Positions 1 to 10,600 of a stretch of 64,000 nucleotides of DNA are shown here, one piece after another. The notes under the pieces were generated by a model. The model saw nothing but the letters and a program-made list of their open reading frames with translations. It did not search any database and was not told the DNA's origin. The position numbers were made by a program, and so were the translations under genes. Positions within the stretch are counted from its first letter, which is position 1. Each line of letters starts with the position of its first letter. Origin of the DNA: Macrothele yani (lineage: Eukaryota; Arthropoda; Arachnida; Araneae; Macrothelidae); assembly GCA_039090855.1 (NCBI GenBank), contig CM076997.1, forward strand, positions 160,486,709-160,550,708. The letters run 5' to 3'.

Positions 1-2060
1 TAAAAAAAACATCGTGCTTCTGTTATCGGTTTGTCCGTCCGTCCGTCTGTACCCACGGAAGCTCTGCAACTATTAGTCCGATTAAAAAAATTCTTTTTGC
101 ATTCGGAAGCTTGAAATATGCAAATGATGATCCTTTATTTCGTTTTTTTTTACGATGCACAATTTTGCCGCTAGGAGGCGTAAATGCAGATGATGTCGAA
201 TTCAAAATTACGTTTTAATCCACATATTTGCTTCTAAACATCCGATTGAAAAAGTTCTTTTATCTTTCGATTCCATTTATGTCGAAGAGTGTTTTAGATA
301 TAGTTTCACTTTCAAATTACGCATAGATTTTCCGCTAGAGGGCGTAAAAGTAAAATTCATTTTTTCCCGATAACTCTTCTCCTAAAACTCCTATTCGAAA
401 AATCTTTTTTTCAGCGGATACATCTCCTAATGGAAAATCCTTTTCATATACTTTCGAATTTTGAATTTTTGGTAAAGAATACTTTGGCCACCAGGGGGCG
501 TAAGTGTTCATTTCTGTTACTGATGTATTTGCCATAAAATCGGAGCTTCTAAAATATCGATTGAAAAAATTCTTTCGTGGACTGATGCACTCACATCGAT
601 AAACCTTTTCGGAATCCTTTCTTCCTAAAATATTCCACAGTTTCTCCGCCAGGGGGCGTAGATGTACATCTTATTTTTGTCAATATCTCTACTTCTAGGT
701 GTCCGATTTGAAAAATTCCTTCTTTGTTGGATAGTGCTTTCCGTGTGACATGTTTTTCATATAATTTCAAAATTTTTAAGTAATTCATAGACTTTCCGGT
801 AGGGGGCGTAATGGTACATTGCGTTTTGCCCGATATCTCTGCTTCTAAATCTCCTATTTGAAAAATTCTTTCTGCACCGGATACAACTACTGATGGGAAA
901 TCGTTTGCACATAATTTATAATTTTTGTAAAAAAATGGTTTGGCCACCAAGGGGCGTAAATCTTAATTTCCGCTTCTGATGTATTTGCAGCAAAATATGA
1001 GCTTCTAAATTCTAGATTAAAAAAAACGTCGTTTGTAGACCGATACTACTCATGTCGACAAAACTTTTAGGAACATTTTCTTCTTGAAATAGTGCAAGGT
1101 TTGTACGCCAGGGGGCGTAGATGTATATCTTATTTTTGTCAATATCTCTACTTCTAGGGTTCGATTTCAAAAATTCCTTTTTTGTTGGATAGTGTTTCTA
1201 GTATGACATGTGCTTCATATAATTTCAAAATTTTCAAGTACTTCCTAGACTTTCCGCTACGCGGCGTAAAGCTAAATTGCGTTTATCCCTATATCTCTGC
1301 TTCTAAATCTCCGATTTAAAAAATTATTTCTGCACCGGATACAGCTCCTGATAGAAAATCGTTTGAACATAATTTCTAATTTTTGTAAAAAAAATGGTTT
1401 GGCCACCAGGTGGCGTAAACCTTAATTTCCTCTTCTAATGTATTTGCAGCAAAATATGAGCTTCTAAATTCTCGATTGAAAAAAACGTCGTTTGTAGACC
1501 AAAGTACTCGTGTCGACAAACCTTTTAGAAACCTTTTCTTCTTAAAATAGTGCATGGTTTTTGCGCCAGGGGGCGTAGACGTATATCTTATTTTTGTCAA
1601 TATCTCGACTTCTAAAAGTCCGATTTAAAAAATTCCTTCTTTGTTGGATAGTGTTTCTAGTGTGACATGTTTTTCCTAAAAATTCAAAATTTTCAAGTAC
1701 TTCATAGACTTTCTGCTATGGGGCGTAAAGTTAAATTGCGTTTTCTGCTCCTAAAACTCCGATTTCAAAAATTCTTCCTGTATCGCATACAAGACCTGAT
1801 GGAATATATTTTTTACATAATTTCTAATGTTTTGTAAAGAATAGTTTGTCCACCAGATGTCATAAGTGTTAATTTCTGCTTCTGATGTATTTGTAGCAAA
1901 ATCTGGGCTCCTGAAAACTCGACTAAATTTTTTTTCTTGGACTGATACCGCTCATATTGATAAACCTTTTGAGAATACTTTCTTCCAAAAATAATGCATG
2001 GTTTTCCCACCAGGGGACGTAAAGTCACATCTTATTTTTGTCCATAACTCTGTTTCTAAG
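1..2060. repeat. Higher-order satellite array, ~153-bp monomers in ~457-bp trimers
   Basis: About thirteen monomers are marked by a recurring 'CCAGGGGGCGTA'-like core at roughly 173, 335, 493, 652, 797, 950, 1110, 1262, 1412, 1568, 1720, 1855 and 2013. Spacing is about 150-160 bp. Three monomer types alternate: one with 'GTCAATATCTCTACTTC', one with 'CGATATCTCTGCTTC' and one with 'TGTATTTGCAGCAAAAT'. The first type returns at about 652, 1110, 1568 and 2013, a period of 457-459 bp, so this is a three-monomer higher-order repeat. Copies diverge by substitutions and small indels, more so toward both ends. The array runs off the left edge. Short open frames within it (for example minus strand 591-950) are by-products of the repeat and not genes. 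Confidence 0.85.
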
Positions 2061-2274
2061 AGTTCGTAAGCTCAAGATTCCGTTTACAGCAATATCTGAG
2101 GGATTAAAGACCCGATTAAAAAACTTATTTCTTTCGTCAGATCTATTGTTTTCCATACCGGTTCCATTGCCTTTGAATAGCTTTGATAAATTTAATTTGC
2201 GTCAGAAAGGATTCAAAAGACGTGCTTATTACACCCGATAATTCGGTGTCATCTTTCTTGTTATCTTTGTGTTT

Positions 2275-2440
2275 AGGTATTCCCAGACGGCTACAAAGAA
2301 TCAGTTGTCCCAAATTTAGAGTGACTCATTCTATGTTAGGGAGAGAGCCAGATCCGGAAGAAAAACAACATTCATGTCTCGCCCTGTGATTCGAAACAGA
2401 GGTCCTTTTGCTGAAAAAGCCAATCACGGGAAGACATGTT
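2275..2440 (-). mobile_element. Old copy of tRNA-derived SINE family 1
   Basis: The stretch aligns by eye, with many substitutions, to the younger SINE copies at 8040 and 13029. It keeps the order of landmarks: counterpart of 'GCCCGTCCCTAATTTAGGG', then 'GGGAGAGCCAG', then 'AACAACATTCATG', then a B-box-like 'TGATTCGAA'. It lies in the minus orientation. Both ends are poorly defined and I see no target duplication. Confidence 0.55.
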
Positions 2441-2539
2441 TACCACTTTCCGTAACATGCACAGCAGTTCCTCATTATACACTATATTGAAAAACATCAC
2501 CGGACACCGAGAAGAGAAACACAACATAGCATTTATTGA

Positions 2540-3360
2540 CATTCATTAGTACGGTGTCGATCCACCTTCGGCCTTAATGCATGCACTGACCCTTTGAGAC
2601 ATGCTTTCGACTACGTTTTGGAACACAGCGATAGGTATGCGCTTCCATTCAGTACATAATTCTGCCGCCAACTGTTGCTTAGTAGTACGCCTTGGTTCCA
2701 AACTTCTTATGCGACTCTCTAATTCATACCACTGGTGCTCTATGAGAATAAGATCAGGGATCTGTGTTGGCCAGTCCACACACGATAATGTGCGACCGTA
2801 GGAACAGTACACTGTGGTAAATAGCGTTCCCCCTGCTGCCGCCACAACCACACACGGCCATCAGACTGATGGATCGTGTATCTGGATTCATCAGTTCATA
2901 TGACACGCTTCCATTGATCTACGGTAGACGATAAATGTTCTTTACACCATGCTAAACGACGAGTAGCATTCCGAGTGGAGATGAAAGGCTTATGAGCACC
3001 CACGCGACCACGATAACCCATGGAATGCAGTTCTTTGCGAATGGTACGTGTACATACCGAGATTCCATCATTTTTACTAACCTGTACACTGAATCTTTGT
3101 GCAGTATTTCGTTGATGAGCTCTAACGATTCTTCTGAAGCTTTGACGTCCTCTATCACTGATTTTCTTTGGTCTGCCGGTACGCTTTGCTGCTTTCGGCA
3201 CGCCATGTGCCTTCCACTGATTCAGTACATCCAAAACAGTTGACTTGGGTATGTTTAAACGCCTCTCGGTTTCTCTTATGGACAACCCACTAATATAACA
3301 CCCAACAATCTTTCCTTTCTCAAAGTCAGTTCTCTCCCGCGGCGAAATTTTCACTCAACC
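2540..3360 (-). pseudogene. Tc1-like transposase, internally deleted
   Basis: Reading minus from the ATG at 3354, a 152-residue frame encodes a paired-type helix-turn-helix region ('GLSIRETERRLNIPKS', then a GRPKK-type basic stretch), typical of Tc1 transposase N-termini. The frame then stops, but the next residues read '[14 protein letters not shown]', the first catalytic Asp block. The second Asp block (QDNAPCH type) is missing. The last block is recognisable in 2546-2851 as '[19 protein letters not shown]', with the Glu kept, ending in 'EGGSTPY'. So the copy has a stop plus a central deletion. I could not identify terminal inverted repeats. It is dead for transposition. Confidence 0.75.
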
Positions 3361-3499
3361 TCACAGTGCGATATGATTGCTGTAGGCTTGTTTTTATATC
3401 GTTTGCAGCCGTACCGCGCATCTTAATAACGCAGCGGATCCGTTAATTTTCTTTTGAAGGGGTCTGTATGATCATGCACTTACGTACAAAAATAAGAGG

Positions 3500-3840
3500 A
3501 ACATCAAGTTAATAACCTGTTGAACCACCCTTTGCCTACAAAACAGTTTCAATTTGTTGCGACAAGGATTAAACGAGGTACTGATAGTGTACTATAGGTA
3601 TATTCAGCCAAGCGGACGTGATAGTGTCAGTCATTTGCCGAACGTACGCTGGAGGAGGACTTCTGTATGAAATGGCTCTTTTTCTCATCTCACAGGTGTT
3701 CAGTTCGGTTAAGATCTGGAGAACGTGGGGGACGTTTAGCAATCTGAAGTCAGTCACTGTTGTGCACGTGACGATCCGAGCTTTGTGACATGGAGCATTA
3801 TTCTACTGGAAGTAGCCCTCACCATCAGTAAATACCATTA
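3500..3840 (-). pseudogene. Tc1-like transposase 3' remnant
   Basis: On the minus strand the three frames together recall a Tc1 C-terminus: 'RSPDLNRTEHL' near 3700-3725, an alpha-helical tail, and a terminal 'KGGSTGY' just before a stop near 3510. Upstream a short block resembles the region before the catalytic core, but frameshifts are frequent. No terminal repeats were seen. This is a strongly decayed fragment unrelated to the Tc1 copy at 2540-3360. Confidence 0.5.
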
Positions 3841-4049
3841 ACATGTACAAGTGTTCCTGGTGTGCGTTAAGATATTCCGTGGCATCAAAATGCTGCTCCA
3901 AACGCATTATGAACTCATTGCGCTCTATGAAAGCAGGCCTTAGACCTTTACATTGCTTCTACCAGTTTGCACATTTAACGCTATGCAGTAGCGGTCCATC
4001 AATTAGTGTTGTTGACGTCATCATTGTTTTTCCATCGACAAGTACAATC

Positions 4050-4700
4050 TACTTCCGAAAAGTTTCCGGGCTTCACAATAGTGCATATAAAAAGTACCAT
4101 ACTCAAAATTAATGCTGATAACCTTCAAAATACCACATTTCTGAATCAACACTCAATTTCCATCGTTTCTGAAGATCCTGAAAACAGTTCAGGAAGGCAC
4201 TTTCCGGGATGTCCACAAGTTGTTTTGTCACGGCTGTTTGGATAGATGTAATGTCTGCATGATACTCTGAGTTTGTACTTCTCCATTCAGCGTTTTGACT
4301 CTTGGCTTGTGGATTATACTGCAGGTACCATTTTTCATTTCCTGCGATAATTCTGAAACAAAAATCAGGATCCTCAGCTGCAGTGCCCAGCAGATTGGAA
4401 CAGATCGATGAACGAGCTCCCTTTTGGTCATCATTCAGAATGCGGGGTATTAATCACGCATTTAGATTTTTCTTTACCAGATCCTCTCGTAGAATCTCAT
4501 GATAGATAGACTGTAATTCAGCAATCTTAACTGACTCAGCACTTCTTTGATTTTTTCAACCGTATACACACACGATAAAGTTGTCCCTGCATAGCCAAGA
4601 AGGATTGCCGTTTCTAAGATGATTGAGCCTGTCAGCCTAGCAACCGCCCTAATGCATCTTTCAAATTCGCTGAAATCACAAGTCTTTCTCATATTGCCGC
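4050..4700 (-). pseudogene. mariner transposase, internally deleted, with Tc1-like N-terminal block
   Basis: Minus strand. The block from 4692 reads as a Tc1-type helix-turn-helix ('SEFERCIRAVARLTG'). It is followed by mariner-like text: 'HEILREDLVKKNLNA', then 'IIAGNEKWYLQYNPQAKSQ' (counterpart of the VTGDExWxYxxxP block; the catalytic Asp is replaced by Asn), then directly 'IPESAFLNCFQDLQKRWKL' and 'YFEG', the usual mariner C-terminus. The second and third catalytic Asp blocks are deleted. The join of a Tc1-like start to a mariner body may be a chance fusion of two relics. Confidence 0.6.
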
Positions 4701-4996
4701 TATTGACTAATTGTACACGTCTGAATCCTTTGCAGTGAGCTCTTCATAAAGTCATCTGAACTTCATACTAGCATATGTAATGGGGATGGCAAGTCTTGGA
4801 TTTGCTATTGGGTCTTCGTAACATTATTTTACTTTAGTGTACGTGCTTATGCTTATATTCATTAATGTATTTCATTACTAAAAATGAACATTACAGTTTT
4901 TTGGCTAAATCATCAAGAACATTAATTTATTTTCCCGATGTAGATACACCATCCAAAGTTCTGCGAAAGCAAACTTTGAATGGAAGTCGATTCTTA
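4700..4996. other. No gene recognised
   Basis: AT-rich DNA with short chance frames on both strands. I see no transposase motif, RNA gene or tandem structure apart from the hairpin that begins at 4997. Confidence 0.5.
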
Positions 4997-5054
4997 AGTG
5001 AAAAGGAACTATGCCATCGTAAAGCAAAGTCCGATAGCATAGCTCCTTTTCACT
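4997..5054. repeat. Inverted repeat, 23-bp arms, 12-bp spacer
   Basis: Left arm 4997-5019 and right arm 5032-5054 are inverted copies with two mismatches (core 'GTGAAAAGGA' / 'TCCTTTTCAC'). It could be two transposon ends joined together or the core of a small MITE. No flanking target duplication was recognised. Confidence 0.6.
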
Positions 5055-5555
5055 GTAGAACCCGCTCACACTCGTATTTATTATTATTAATTTGTCAAAG
5101 CAGTGTCTCAACTTTTCTGAGACATGTGCGTCGGTTTCTAGATCATTTACTCTCCATGTGTTTACTTTGACTGTGTGAGCTTACACGTCTCATGAGCCAA
5201 GTCATCATAAAAACCAGTCTCCACGAGTAGTAGCGACAAACAGCAAGAAGCAGCATGCCATGTTGACGTCTCGTGATCTAGACCTTCGCCTGAAGTGGGA
5301 ACTGAAGCGCCGTCACTGGAAACTGAAAGGCTTGAAAATAATCCCCTTGAGGGTTCCAGCTTAAACTTTCCGATGGATGGGTTCGCATTCAACTCAGTGC
5401 AGGTGAGCAGTTCTAACCTAACCCACTGTTCGCAAATTTAAAAAAAAAAGAAAACAAAAAAAAAAAACCGTCCGAGGAGGGCCACATCGTGCAATGGGGA
5501 AAGTTCGGATGAATTCCAGGTGAAACTATTGTTTCGGATCATGCTTTTTTCAGCA
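5055..5555. other. No gene recognised; A-rich stretch
   Basis: Contains an A-rich run at about 5440-5467, perhaps the tail of a retrotransposed sequence. Chance frames on both strands show no recognisable domain. Confidence 0.4.
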
Positions 5556-5559
5556 TTGT

Positions 5560-5840
5560 GATTGTGCATCCTGACGGCCCATGATTCTTTCAACAAGCCC
5601 ACGACCTATGTAACAATGTCTTAACCGTACAGGAAGGACAAGGGATCGTGTTCATTGACTTTGTGAATTTTTCTTGGCCACAATGACCCTAAGTTCAATT
5701 CCATAGAACGTTTGTGGAATAAATTGGAATGCAGCTTCCGCCAGTCCACTCCAATGTTACACCCGATTGCCGAACTCGAGAACTCCATTCTGTCTTTCTG
5801 CTACAGAATACCCCAGGAAACTTCGCTATATCAATGCCGC
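5560..5840 (+). pseudogene. Tc1-like transposase 3' remnant
   Basis: Plus-strand reading of about 5660-5835 gives 'FNSIERLWNKLECSFRQ' followed by a helical segment ending 'SFCYRIPQETSLYQC'. This matches the order of a Tc1 C-terminus (NPIEHLW block with the catalytic Glu, then the IPQETY-type tail). Upstream text is frameshifted and the catalytic Asp blocks are not recognisable. No terminal repeats were seen. Confidence 0.5.
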
Positions 5841-6051
5841 AAGTGTTGTAAGTTATATATATATATACTGTAAATGAAAAATTGCAAAATTGAGCGATAA
5901 AAAGAAAAGAACATGTGCTTAGTGATTGCGGAGTTCGTCTGCTATGGCTTGATTTCCGCAGCATCAACTATTTTTCTACTGCCGTTCTCGATTGCTCTAC
6001 AAGACCAATCATACATTCTGGACTACTTAACCAACACAAAGTTAATATGTA

Positions 6052-6975
6052 CACTCACAGACAATGAAATTTGCGCACCTAGAAGAAAACATGCTACAAC
6101 CGCGAAACTTTGCAGATAGCTAACGTGCCTGCTGATATGCAAGTGATACAGGTTTGGTGCGATTGCGCATGACCACACACCCTGTGGTGGCGCTGAAAGC
6201 CTGATCCGGCAGCATTATAAACCGACGTGTAGTGATGCCCCATAAAAGTGAAAAGCACCGGCCGACGTAAGCAAGAGTACAGAGTGACAAGAATGCTGGG
6301 TAGATGCCAGAGACGTCTATTGACGCAACTGACGGATTGCGAGAAAGGCCTGAACATCAAGCTGAAAAGCGTAGGGTTGTTGGCTCACCGTATAGCCTGC
6401 CACGTGGATCGTTCTAACCATACCGTCCGACTGTGTTGGGAGCAGTGGACACGTGACGGCACTGCCACATGGCGGAGCGGCTCCGGACGGACCAGAAGAA
6501 CAACCGGTAGAGAAGATCGACCAATCGTGCTCCAGGCATGAACGGATCCCACTATACAGGAAGATGTAGCTGCTCACGTGTGCCCATGAACCATTTCCCA
6601 ACGCCTTGCGGAAGCAAATCTGCGATCCCAGCGCCCCTTACGTGTGTTGCTATTAACACCGGAACATCGCCGGCTCCGTGTAGTGTGATGCCAGGCCAGA
6701 GCGACGTGGAACGCCACAGATTGGCGACGTGTGGTGTTTAAAGATGAGAGCTCGTTCGTTTTGGGGGACAGACGATCATCGTGTCCGGGTGTGGAGGTCC
6801 CCGAATCAACGGCATAATCCCAACATCGCTATCGAGCGCCACACCTCCCTCACTGCAGGCATTATGATCTGGGGAGCCATGGCCTTCGGTAGCCGATCAG
6901 CTGTAGTAGTGGTACGTGGATCATTGACGGACTAGCAGTATGTAGATGAGATCATACGGCCCGATGTGCTCAAAA
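6052..6975 (+). mobile_element. Tc1-like element, family T1, 3'-truncated
   Basis: Starts at a TA (6050-6051) followed by the terminal repeat 'CACTCACAGACAATGAAAT'; the same terminus bounds the copy at 43798-45136. The transposase begins near 6293 with 'GRCQRRLLTQLTDCEKGL', a Tc1 helix-turn-helix. It is frameshifted through 6540-6740. From about 6750 it resumes with 'GTDDHRVRVWRSPNQ' (just after the first catalytic Asp block) and continues to 'VVRGSLTD'. The coding sequence ends abruptly near 6975, where a minus-strand Tc1 begins. The second Asp, the Glu and the right terminus are absent. Confidence 0.75.
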
Positions 6976-6979
6976 TAAG

Positions 6980-7860
6980 TGACGGTATTCCCGCTAGGAG
7001 TTGCAAATACATGCACCGAGTTAGCTTTGCATTAGAAGCACCTACCTAATAACACGTTGGTCCAATTGTCTCTGGTATCGCGGCTCGCGGACGCCTGGGA
7101 ACTGATTCTACAAGGTGTTGAATTATACCCTCCATGCATATCGTGACCCATGTCAGCTGCAGAAGCTCCGTCATCTCACGCTCATTCTGTGGATGGAGGT
7201 TCATCAGTTCTCACACCCCGTTCTAACATATCCCAGAAATGTTTAATCGGGTTTAAATCAGGGGAATTTGGGGACCAAGACAGTGTGAAAAATTCATTGT
7301 CGTGTTCCTGCAACCACTCGGTAGATACACGAGCCCGACGACACTGCGCAATGTCCTGTTGAAAGACTGAACTGTGAGCCGGGTAAACCTCCTGCAGATA
7401 TGGATGGAGTTGGTCACGTGACAGACTCCTGAAGCGTTCACCATTCACTGTTTGTGAGATGATAACCAACGGACTTAGGGATTTCCAGGAAAAAGCTCCC
7501 CAGGTCAGAGCACCACCTCCACCCGCCTGTTGAACTCCAACTGTGGAACCAGGGGATAGGGCTCCATGCTGTTGATGCCACATGCGAACCCGGCGATCAA
7601 CATAGTGCAGCAGGAAACGACATTCAATGACTTTCTTTCATCTGTCGGAGGTCCATTGCCGACACTCCGTGGCACACGCGAGACGTTGTGAAATCCTTCT
7701 GTTGGATCTTTGTGCGTGGTTAATCCAGTTTTGGTACATCTTAATATAGTAGCACGGGAGCAGCCAACAAGTGTGAAGAAGTGCCCCAAAAATCTAGCCG
7801 CAGTTAAATTGGTGTAAGGTTCCGCGTTTACCCGTTACTGGAAAACGTTGACTGATTACC
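6980..7860 (-). mobile_element. Tc1-like element, degenerate transposase
   Basis: Minus strand. A 133-residue frame (7182-7583) holds 'QQAGGGGALTWGAFSW', then 'FQQDIAQCRRARV' with the second catalytic Asp, then 'NSPDLNPIKHFWDMLER', where the catalytic Glu is replaced by Lys. The first Asp block lies in another frame near 7590-7640 and is damaged. The C-terminal tail continues with stops down to about 7040. It abuts the truncated plus-strand Tc1 at 6975, so it either inserted into that copy or replaced its 3' half. I could not pair its ends. Confidence 0.7.
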
Positions 7861-8039
7861 TTCAGAGGAAAGGTGTGCACAATTTACAGTAGCCTTACGA
7901 GACGTTGATATCATGTGGTGTTTTGTTATCGCTCCGAATATGTAAAAATAGGGTTGTTCCTAATGCGAGGCCACTTCAGTATATATATATTTCATTTATT
8001 TTACTATATCTGCTTCTAAAAGTCATATATATTTTTTTT

Positions 8040-8232
8040 TTGATTGGAGGTTTAACGACCACCGTGAGCAACTCAATGGGCTATAAGCAGTCGCCCGTCC
8101 CTAATTTAGGGTCACTGGTTCCAGGGAAGGGAGAGCCAGGGCCGTAAGACAAACACAACATCCATGCCTGACCGGGCCCCTTACGGACGAATGATCAGAG
8201 GCCAACGTCTTAGACCACTGCGCCACCGTGGC
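8040..8232 (-). mobile_element. SINE family 1 copy with damaged B box
   Basis: Near-identical in its body to the copy at 13029-13256 but in reverse orientation. It has the T-rich start (complement of the A-rich tail) and the segments 'GAGCAACTCAATGGGC' and 'CGCCCGTCCCTAATTTAGG'. The tRNA-like head keeps the A-box region ('CTGCGCCACC' in this strand), but the B box is lost in a short deletion around 8178. A possible target duplication 'AAAAGTCA' occurs on both sides (near 8014 and 8240). Confidence 0.85.
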
Positions 8233-8249
8233 TGCAAAAAAAGTCAGAT

Positions 8250-8735
8250 TTGAAAACTTCTTACTTTGTGATTCTTCTACTCTGAGGTCCGAGGTCCATT
8301 TTTTGTATTTTTGAGGGATGGATGGATTTAATGACCACAGTGAGTATCTATGGTTGTAATTAACTCTCCCCCTCAGAAAAGTGGCATCTAAGTGTATATT
8401 CTTAATTTGGAGTATTAGTTTCGGGGAAGATGGGCGATCTTTGTCTTCCCCGAAACTTTGTAAGACAGATGAGGATTTTGTATCCTCGCGTCTAACAAAG
8501 TTTTGAAAACTTCTTACTTTGTCATCCTTCTACTGTGAGGTCTATTTTTTGCATTTTTGGAGGATGGTTGGTTTCAATGACTACAGTGAGCATCTAAAGT
8601 TGTAATTATCTGCCCCCCCCACTCCAAATGGTATCTAACGATATGTTATTAATTTGGGATATTAGTTTCAGGGAAGACGAAAGGATCTTTGCTTTCCCTG
8701 AAACTTTGTAAGAGATGAGAATTCTTCGTGACAGA
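8250..8735 (-). repeat. Tandem duplication of an old SINE family 1 body
   Basis: Two ~240-bp units (about 8250-8505 and 8507-8735) repeat the same order: 'GAAAACTTCTTACTTTGT', a T-run, 'GGATGG...AATGACxACAGTGAG', and 'AATTTGG...ATTAGTTTC' followed by 'GTAAGA'. Each unit is a highly diverged copy of the SINE body seen at 8040. The shared unique lead-in implies that one old insertion was duplicated in tandem. Confidence 0.6.
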
Positions 8736-8739
8736 CGTG

Positions 8740-10505
8740 CTACCTCGGATCAGGACATAATCCCGACCAGCCGAAATCTCGACAACCCAAAACCCAGACA
8801 ACAAAATCAATACAGCCAAAAATCCAGACAACATCAATATCCGACAACCTAAAATTCAGACGACACCAAAATCTCGACAACCCAAATTCCAGACTTCAGT
8901 ATTTCTTATTATAATCAATCAAATAATTGATCAAATATTATTATATAAATATTGATCAAATAATGCTATTAGCCAAAACCCAGACAACAAAATCCCTACA
9001 GCCAAAAATCCAGACAACATCAATATCCGACAACCTAAAATTCAGACGACACCAAAATCTCGACAACCCAAAACCCAGACAACAAAATCCCTACATAATA
9101 AATCAAATAAGTGATCAATTATTATTAAATAAATATTGATCAAAACCCAGACAACAAAATCCCTACAGCCAAAAATCCAGACAACATCAATATCCGACAA
9201 CCTAAAATTCAGACGACACCAAAATCTCGACAACCCAAAAAATTATTAAATAAATATTGATCAAATATTATTAAATAAATATTGATCGAATATTATTAAA
9301 TAAATATTGATCGAATATTATTAAATAAATATTGATCAAATATTATTAAATAAATATTGATCAAATATTATTAAATAAATATTGATCAAATATTATTAAA
9401 TAAATATTGATCAAATATTATTAAATAAATATTGATCAAATATTATTAAATAAATATTGATCAAATATTATTAAATAAATATTGATCAAATATTATTAAA
9501 TAAATATTGATCAAATCAATATCCGACAACCTAAAATTCAGACGACACCAAAATCTCGACAACCCAAATTCCAATTAAATAAATATTGATCAAATATTAT
9601 TAAATAAATATTGATCAAATATTATTAAATAAATATTGATCAAATATTATTAAATAAATATTGATCAAATATTATTAAATAAATATTGATCAAATATTAT
9701 TAAATTTAAATATTGATCGAATATTATAATAAATAAATATTGATCAAATATTATTAAATAAATATTGATCAAATAATGCTACTAGCTAAAAATAAAAAAC
9801 GCTATTGATCAAATATTATTAAATAAATATTGATCAAATATTATTAAATAAATATTGATCAAATATTATTAAATAAATATTGATCAAATATTATTAAATA
9901 AATATTGATCAAATATTATTAAATAAATATTGATCAAATATTATTAAATCAAATATTGATCGAATATTATTAAATAAATATTGATCAAATATTATTAAAT
10001 AGATATTGATCAAATATTATTAAATAAATATTGATCAAATATTATTAAATAAATATTGATCAAATATTATTAAATAAATATTGATCAAATATTATTAAAT
10101 AAATATTGATCAAATATTATTAAATAAATATTGATCAAATATTATTAAATAAATATTGATCAAATATTATTAAATAAATATTGATCAAATATTATTAAAT
10201 AAATATTGATCAAATATTATTAAATAAATATTGATCAAATAATGCTATTAGCTAAAATAAAATAACGATATTGGCTAAAAATAAAACATCACGTCAAAAA
10301 GAATTTGAAATATTATCTGGGATACCAAATGTAACGTTTAATTAAAACATGAGCTCATCAGGTGTTTCCCTTTCGGAATTTTGGATTGTCAGTATTTTTT
10401 GGATTGTCGGGAATTCGACTGTCGGAATTTTGGTAGTTTCGGTTTATTGGACGTGTTGCGATTTTGGCTTGTCGGGATAGTCTCTGTCGGGATTTTGACA
10501 CAGAT
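8740..10505. mobile_element. Foldback-like element FB1 with repeat-unit arms
   Basis: Left part (8740-9240) carries repeated 'CGACAACCC' / 'CAGACAACAAAATC' units. The right part (10385-10500) carries their inverted counterparts ('TTTTGGATTGTCGG', 'TGTCGGGATTTTG'). Between them lies a long AT minisatellite (9240-10245). The outermost ends look like inverted copies of 'GATC..G.C.TAATCCCGAC'. Inverted ends made of short tandem units are the hallmark of Drosophila FB and Galileo-type foldback transposons. No transposase is present, so this would be a non-autonomous copy. The flanks at 8700-8740 and 10505-10600 read like the two halves of an old SINE, suggesting insertion into one. Confidence 0.5.
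9240..10245. repeat. 25-bp AT-rich minisatellite, about 40 copies
   Basis: The unit reads 'TATTGATCAAATATTATT' plus 'AAATAAA' and is repeated almost without change, each unit carrying one 'TTGATC'. Occasional variants include 'TTGATCG' in place of 'TTGATCA' and one interruption at about 9515-9572, where a piece of the CGACAACCC arm repeat is embedded. A second short interruption lies at 9775-9805. The embedded arm piece shows that array and arm units are mixing. There are no spacers of unique sequence, so it is not CRISPR-like. Confidence 0.95.
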
Positions 10506-10600
10506 CCATGCCACCTATGCTCCATCACGGTTCGGTACCGGGCCCAGCCCTAACGAATAAGCGGAAGTTTGTTCCTCTGATTACTCAACCACCCGGATTG
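10505..10600 (-). mobile_element. Probable half of an old SINE family 1 copy
   Basis: The order 'GATCCATGCC', 'GGTTCGG', 'CCTCTGATTA' and 'CAACCACCC' parallels the minus-strand SINE order (tail of body, B box, 'CCTCTGATCATTC' linker, A box). Divergence is high. It may be the continuation of the SINE relic that ends at 8735, split by FB1. Confidence 0.35.

Noticed and set aside
4228..4502. Opposed open frames around 4300-4500 as genes
   Set aside because: Both are parts or shadows of the degenerate minus-strand mariner remnant.
9240..10245. Regular repeat array as a CRISPR
   Set aside because: Units are contiguous with no unique spacers, the context is eukaryotic, and the units form an AT minisatellite.
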